From JAPYTU01 sp036166735 (GTDB lineage Bacteria; Bacteroidota; Bacteroidia; Cytophagales; MED-G16), in the NCBI GenBank assembly GCA_036166735.1, contig JAYZHG010000117.1, positions 1-9,279 of the forward strand: a stretch of DNA of 9,279 nt, given 5' to 3'. The notes under the pieces were generated by a model. That model was not told the origin of the DNA and ran no database searches. It saw only the letters and a program-made list of their open reading frames with translations. The number at the start of each line of letters is the position of its first letter. The stretch's first letter is position 1. The translations under genes and the position numbers were made by a program. Positions 7,118-9,279 of the stretch are shown here, in pieces.

Positions 7118-9279
7118 AGATTTAACCAATAATTAATTTTGAAAGCAAATGATCTATTTTTGACGTTCATAAATAGAGGATTTTTAGCATAATAATTATC
7201 AGTATACACTAAAAAAATATCTGATAATGGCTGAAATCTCCATTGAAATCTTGCATTAATATTAATATTATCAATCTGATTGTTATACTGTAAGTATGTA
7301 CTAAAAAACAAATCTTTGGAAAAACTTACATTTATTTTTGAACTTAAAGTAAAAAACTCAGCACTAGAATAAGGCTGTGGAAAATTAAGATTATTATATT
7401 GAGAACTCAGCGAGACATTAAAATACGGAGGGATTTTATAGCTTACTGATCCTCCAATAGTTGATATATCTCCATTAAAAAATTCTCCAAATTTTCCATT
7501 TAAACTAAAATAAAATTCTTTTCTTTGATTGGATCTAAACCAAAAAGTATAATTAGAATAATTATAATCAGATAAAGTTGGTAAAGGTTCTCCTCCGGAT
7601 CTTGAAGGATCAAAATCATATAATAATAAAGTATATTTTATATTAGACTTTAATGTCAAACTTGCATCTGAATTAAATGTAATGTTATAATCTAAATCAA
7701 TATCATAGTCAGTAATTCCATTTGCGTCATTACTATAAAATTCATAATCAATACCTGGTCCATGTCTATTTAGCGAATTGTTTTTTGGATAAAATTTATA
7801 CTGAAATGAAGGACTAAAAAAGATAAAATCTCTCCTTGGAACAAAACCCACTTCAGGATTATAATTTTCACCAACACCATAAAAATATGAATTTGCCTCA
7901 ATATTTGGTGAATCATATGAAAAATTTATCCCATATGCGTTAGCCTCATTAGGATTTTCCTTTTCTAATGATTGATGATAAAACCATTCAGTCTTCCATT
8001 TTGTATCTTTACTTTGAAGTTTAGTTTCAAATCCAAAAACTCTATTGTAGTGATTGGGATCAATACTATATTCTTTATCATCAGAGTTAAAAAGTGCTTG
8101 TTTATTTACAATAAAAGCAGAAATTTTTGAATTTGATAATATTTTTTTTTCAAGTACTGCCATACCATAATTAAATGATGGAATACCACTAGAAGATAAT
8201 TGTGCTGTCTGCATATTTAAAACTCCTATTCTCAAACTTTCATTTATCTTACCAGATAATTTTGCTCCATAAATTATAGGATTTTGAACATATTGACTAG
8301 TTGTTGTATCTTTTGCTATACCAATTCTTCTAGTAAACATTGGTCTCGAAGCTCGAGATCCAAAATTTGTAAATAAATCAGCATTATCTATAAAAAATTC
8401 CCTTTTTTCAGGATAGAATAATTCAAATCTAGTAAGATTGGTCCGTTGTTCGTCTACCTCAACTTGTGAAAAATCAGGATTAAAGGTTAAATCTAAATTT
8501 ATTGATGAACTTAAAGCCAACTTCATATCCAAACCAAGATCCAAATCAAATTCTTTTGAAGTTGGCTCTATTTTGTTACTAATCCCTGAGCTAGAAATAT
8601 AGGGTATCATAACCAAACTTCTTGAAGACTTTTCTAAAGGAAATTCAAATTCTAAAGTTCCTGTCATAGATAAATTTGCCGGAGAAAAACCGCTAGGAAT
8701 TGAGGTCCAAACAGACCTTTCCATAACTTTACTATTGCCCCTATAAACTTGCAAATTCCAAGTTTTTGATCCAGGCTTATATCTTATGGAATTGAATGGT
8801 ATTTTAAATTCACAAATCCAATAACCATCATGAACTTTTGCTCCTGAATACCACTTTGTATTCCAGTTTATATTAAACCAGCTTATACCACCTCTTCCTC
8901 CTCCTCCAGAATGGGAATAAGATCCTTCTCCACCATCTGAAATTAAAGCCTCTCTTTGAATACCATAAGGAGACATCCCAAAATTATAGGCATTTGACTG
9001 ATCCTTAAATGTATCAAAAGTAAAAGCTATATAATCAGTTGACCCACCCCAAAAATCTCTTTTTAAATCACCGACAATAAATTTTTTTTCAGGTATATCT
9101 TCCATTTTAGCTGCCAAATACAAATATTTATCATCATAAGCTATTCTAAATTCAGAATCTAAAATAGCACTTATAGAGTCTCTAGGACTATACTGAAAAA
9201 AATTAGATTTTATTTCTGCATCCTTCCAAAAAGATTCATTTAATTCTCCATCTAATTTTATTTCCTCATTAATTTTTTT
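7114..9279 (-). CDS. CBM9-like domain plus DUF5916 outer-membrane beta-barrel protein (partial, N-terminus beyond window)
   Basis: The frame is open from the right edge to the TAA at 7116-7114, giving 721 residues; the signal peptide and the first residues are off the window. Visible residues 8-165 or so form a family-9 carbohydrate-binding-like domain: IKLDGELNESFWKDA at the start, RIAYDDKYLYLAAKMED, then the AKVHDGYWICEFKIPFNSIRY strand region. The DUF5916 part follows, with the hallmark FNPDFSQVEVD (about 266-276), NLTRFELFYPEKREFF (281-296) and TRRIG (316-320). The rest, to residue 721, alternates aromatic and polar residues as in an outer-membrane beta-barrel and ends in NYWLNL. A TTG at 9121-9123 is not the start, because the conserved CBM9 opening continues upstream of it. 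The family is common in Bacteroidota; its role is not established, though outer-membrane location and a part in glycan or protein handling are plausible. A Gly/Ser-rich loop (visible residues about 116-132) interrupts the N-terminal domain. Confidence 0.9.
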   Translation of the reverse strand, partial: KKINEEIKLDGELNESFWKDAEIKSNFFQYSPRDSISAILDSEFRIAYDDKYLYLAAKMEDIPEKKFIVGDLKRDFWGGSTDYIAFTFDTFKDQSNAYNFGMSPYGIQREALISDGGEGSYSHSGGGGRGGISWFNINWNTKWYSGAKVHDGYWICEFKIPFNSIRYKPGSKTWNLQVYRGNSKVMERSVWTSIPSGFSPANLSMTGTLEFEFPLEKSSRSLVMIPYISSSGISNKIEPTSKEFDLDLGLDMKLALSSSINLDLTFNPDFSQVEVDEQRTNLTRFELFYPEKREFFIDNADLFTNFGSRASRPMFTRRIGIAKDTTTSQYVQNPIIYGAKLSGKINESLRIGVLNMQTAQLSSSGIPSFNYGMAVLEKKILSNSKISAFIVNKQALFNSDDKEYSIDPNHYNRVFGFETKLQSKDTKWKTEWFYHQSLEKENPNEANAYGINFSYDSPNIEANSYFYGVGENYNPEVGFVPRRDFIFFSPSFQYKFYPKNNSLNRHGPGIDYEFYSNDANGITDYDIDLDYNITFNSDASLTLKSNIKYTLLLYDFDPSRSGGEPLPTLSDYNYSNYTFWFRSNQRKEFYFSLNGKFGEFFNGDISTIGGSVSYKIPPYFNVSLSSQYNNLNFPQPYSSAEFFTLSSKINVSFSKDLFFSTYLQYNNQIDNININARFQWRFQPLSDIFLVYTDNYYAKNPLFMNVKNRSFAFKINYWLNL

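Noticed and set aside
9121..9123. TTG as the start of the DUF5916 gene
   Set aside because: The frame continues upstream to the window edge with the conserved CBM9 opening (KLDGELNESFWKDA), so this is an internal Leu codon.

Overview
This window is AT-rich DNA, most likely from a marine-type member of the Bacteroidota, probably a flavobacterium. The evidence is gene content and style. RlmN ends in the flavobacterial-type CGQLANK. The DUF5916 outer-membrane protein belongs to a family concentrated in that phylum. The large adhesin combines Calx-beta and cadherin-like domains behind a signal peptide cut before Gln. Starts lack clear Shine-Dalgarno sequences, and some gene fronts carry TAnnTTTG boxes, the Bacteroidota -7 element. 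Assignment below class level is not possible from this sequence alone.

Layout, left to right. 1-1702 (minus): the N-terminal 567 residues of a secreted multidomain adhesin-like protein that runs off the left edge. 1802-2839 (minus): complete rlmN, for 23S rRNA/tRNA adenine-C2 methylation. 2903-3388 and 3385-4704 (plus): dctQ and dctM, the small and large membrane subunits of a TRAP transporter, overlapping by ATGA. 4701-5819 (minus): the matching TRAP solute-binding protein, a TakP-like Tat-dependent lipoprotein that converges on dctM with a 4-bp overlap. 5900-7117 (plus): a TCR/Tet-type MFS transporter, divergent from dctP. 7114-9279 (minus): most of a CBM9/DUF5916 beta-barrel protein, again overlapping its convergent neighbour by 4 bp and running off the right edge.

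DctP, DctQ and DctM together would form a complete sodium-type TRAP importer. The solute-binding protein resembles the 2-oxo-acid/lactate-binding TakP subfamily, so uptake of small hydroxy- or keto-acids is the best guess. The unusual feature is the arrangement: the binding-protein gene has its own promoter and faces the membrane-subunit genes tail to tail, rather than sitting in one dctPQM operon. No link between this transporter and the adhesin, rlmN, MFS or DUF5916 genes can be shown.

The region is densely packed. The only gaps are 1703-1801, 2840-2902 and 5820-5899, and no stretch over 300 bases lacks a gene. I saw no RNA genes, insertion sequences, CRISPR arrays or convincing hairpin terminators. 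I found no clearly new biological system. The most notable points are the split TRAP locus and the two convergent gene pairs that share a TTAA stop palindrome.
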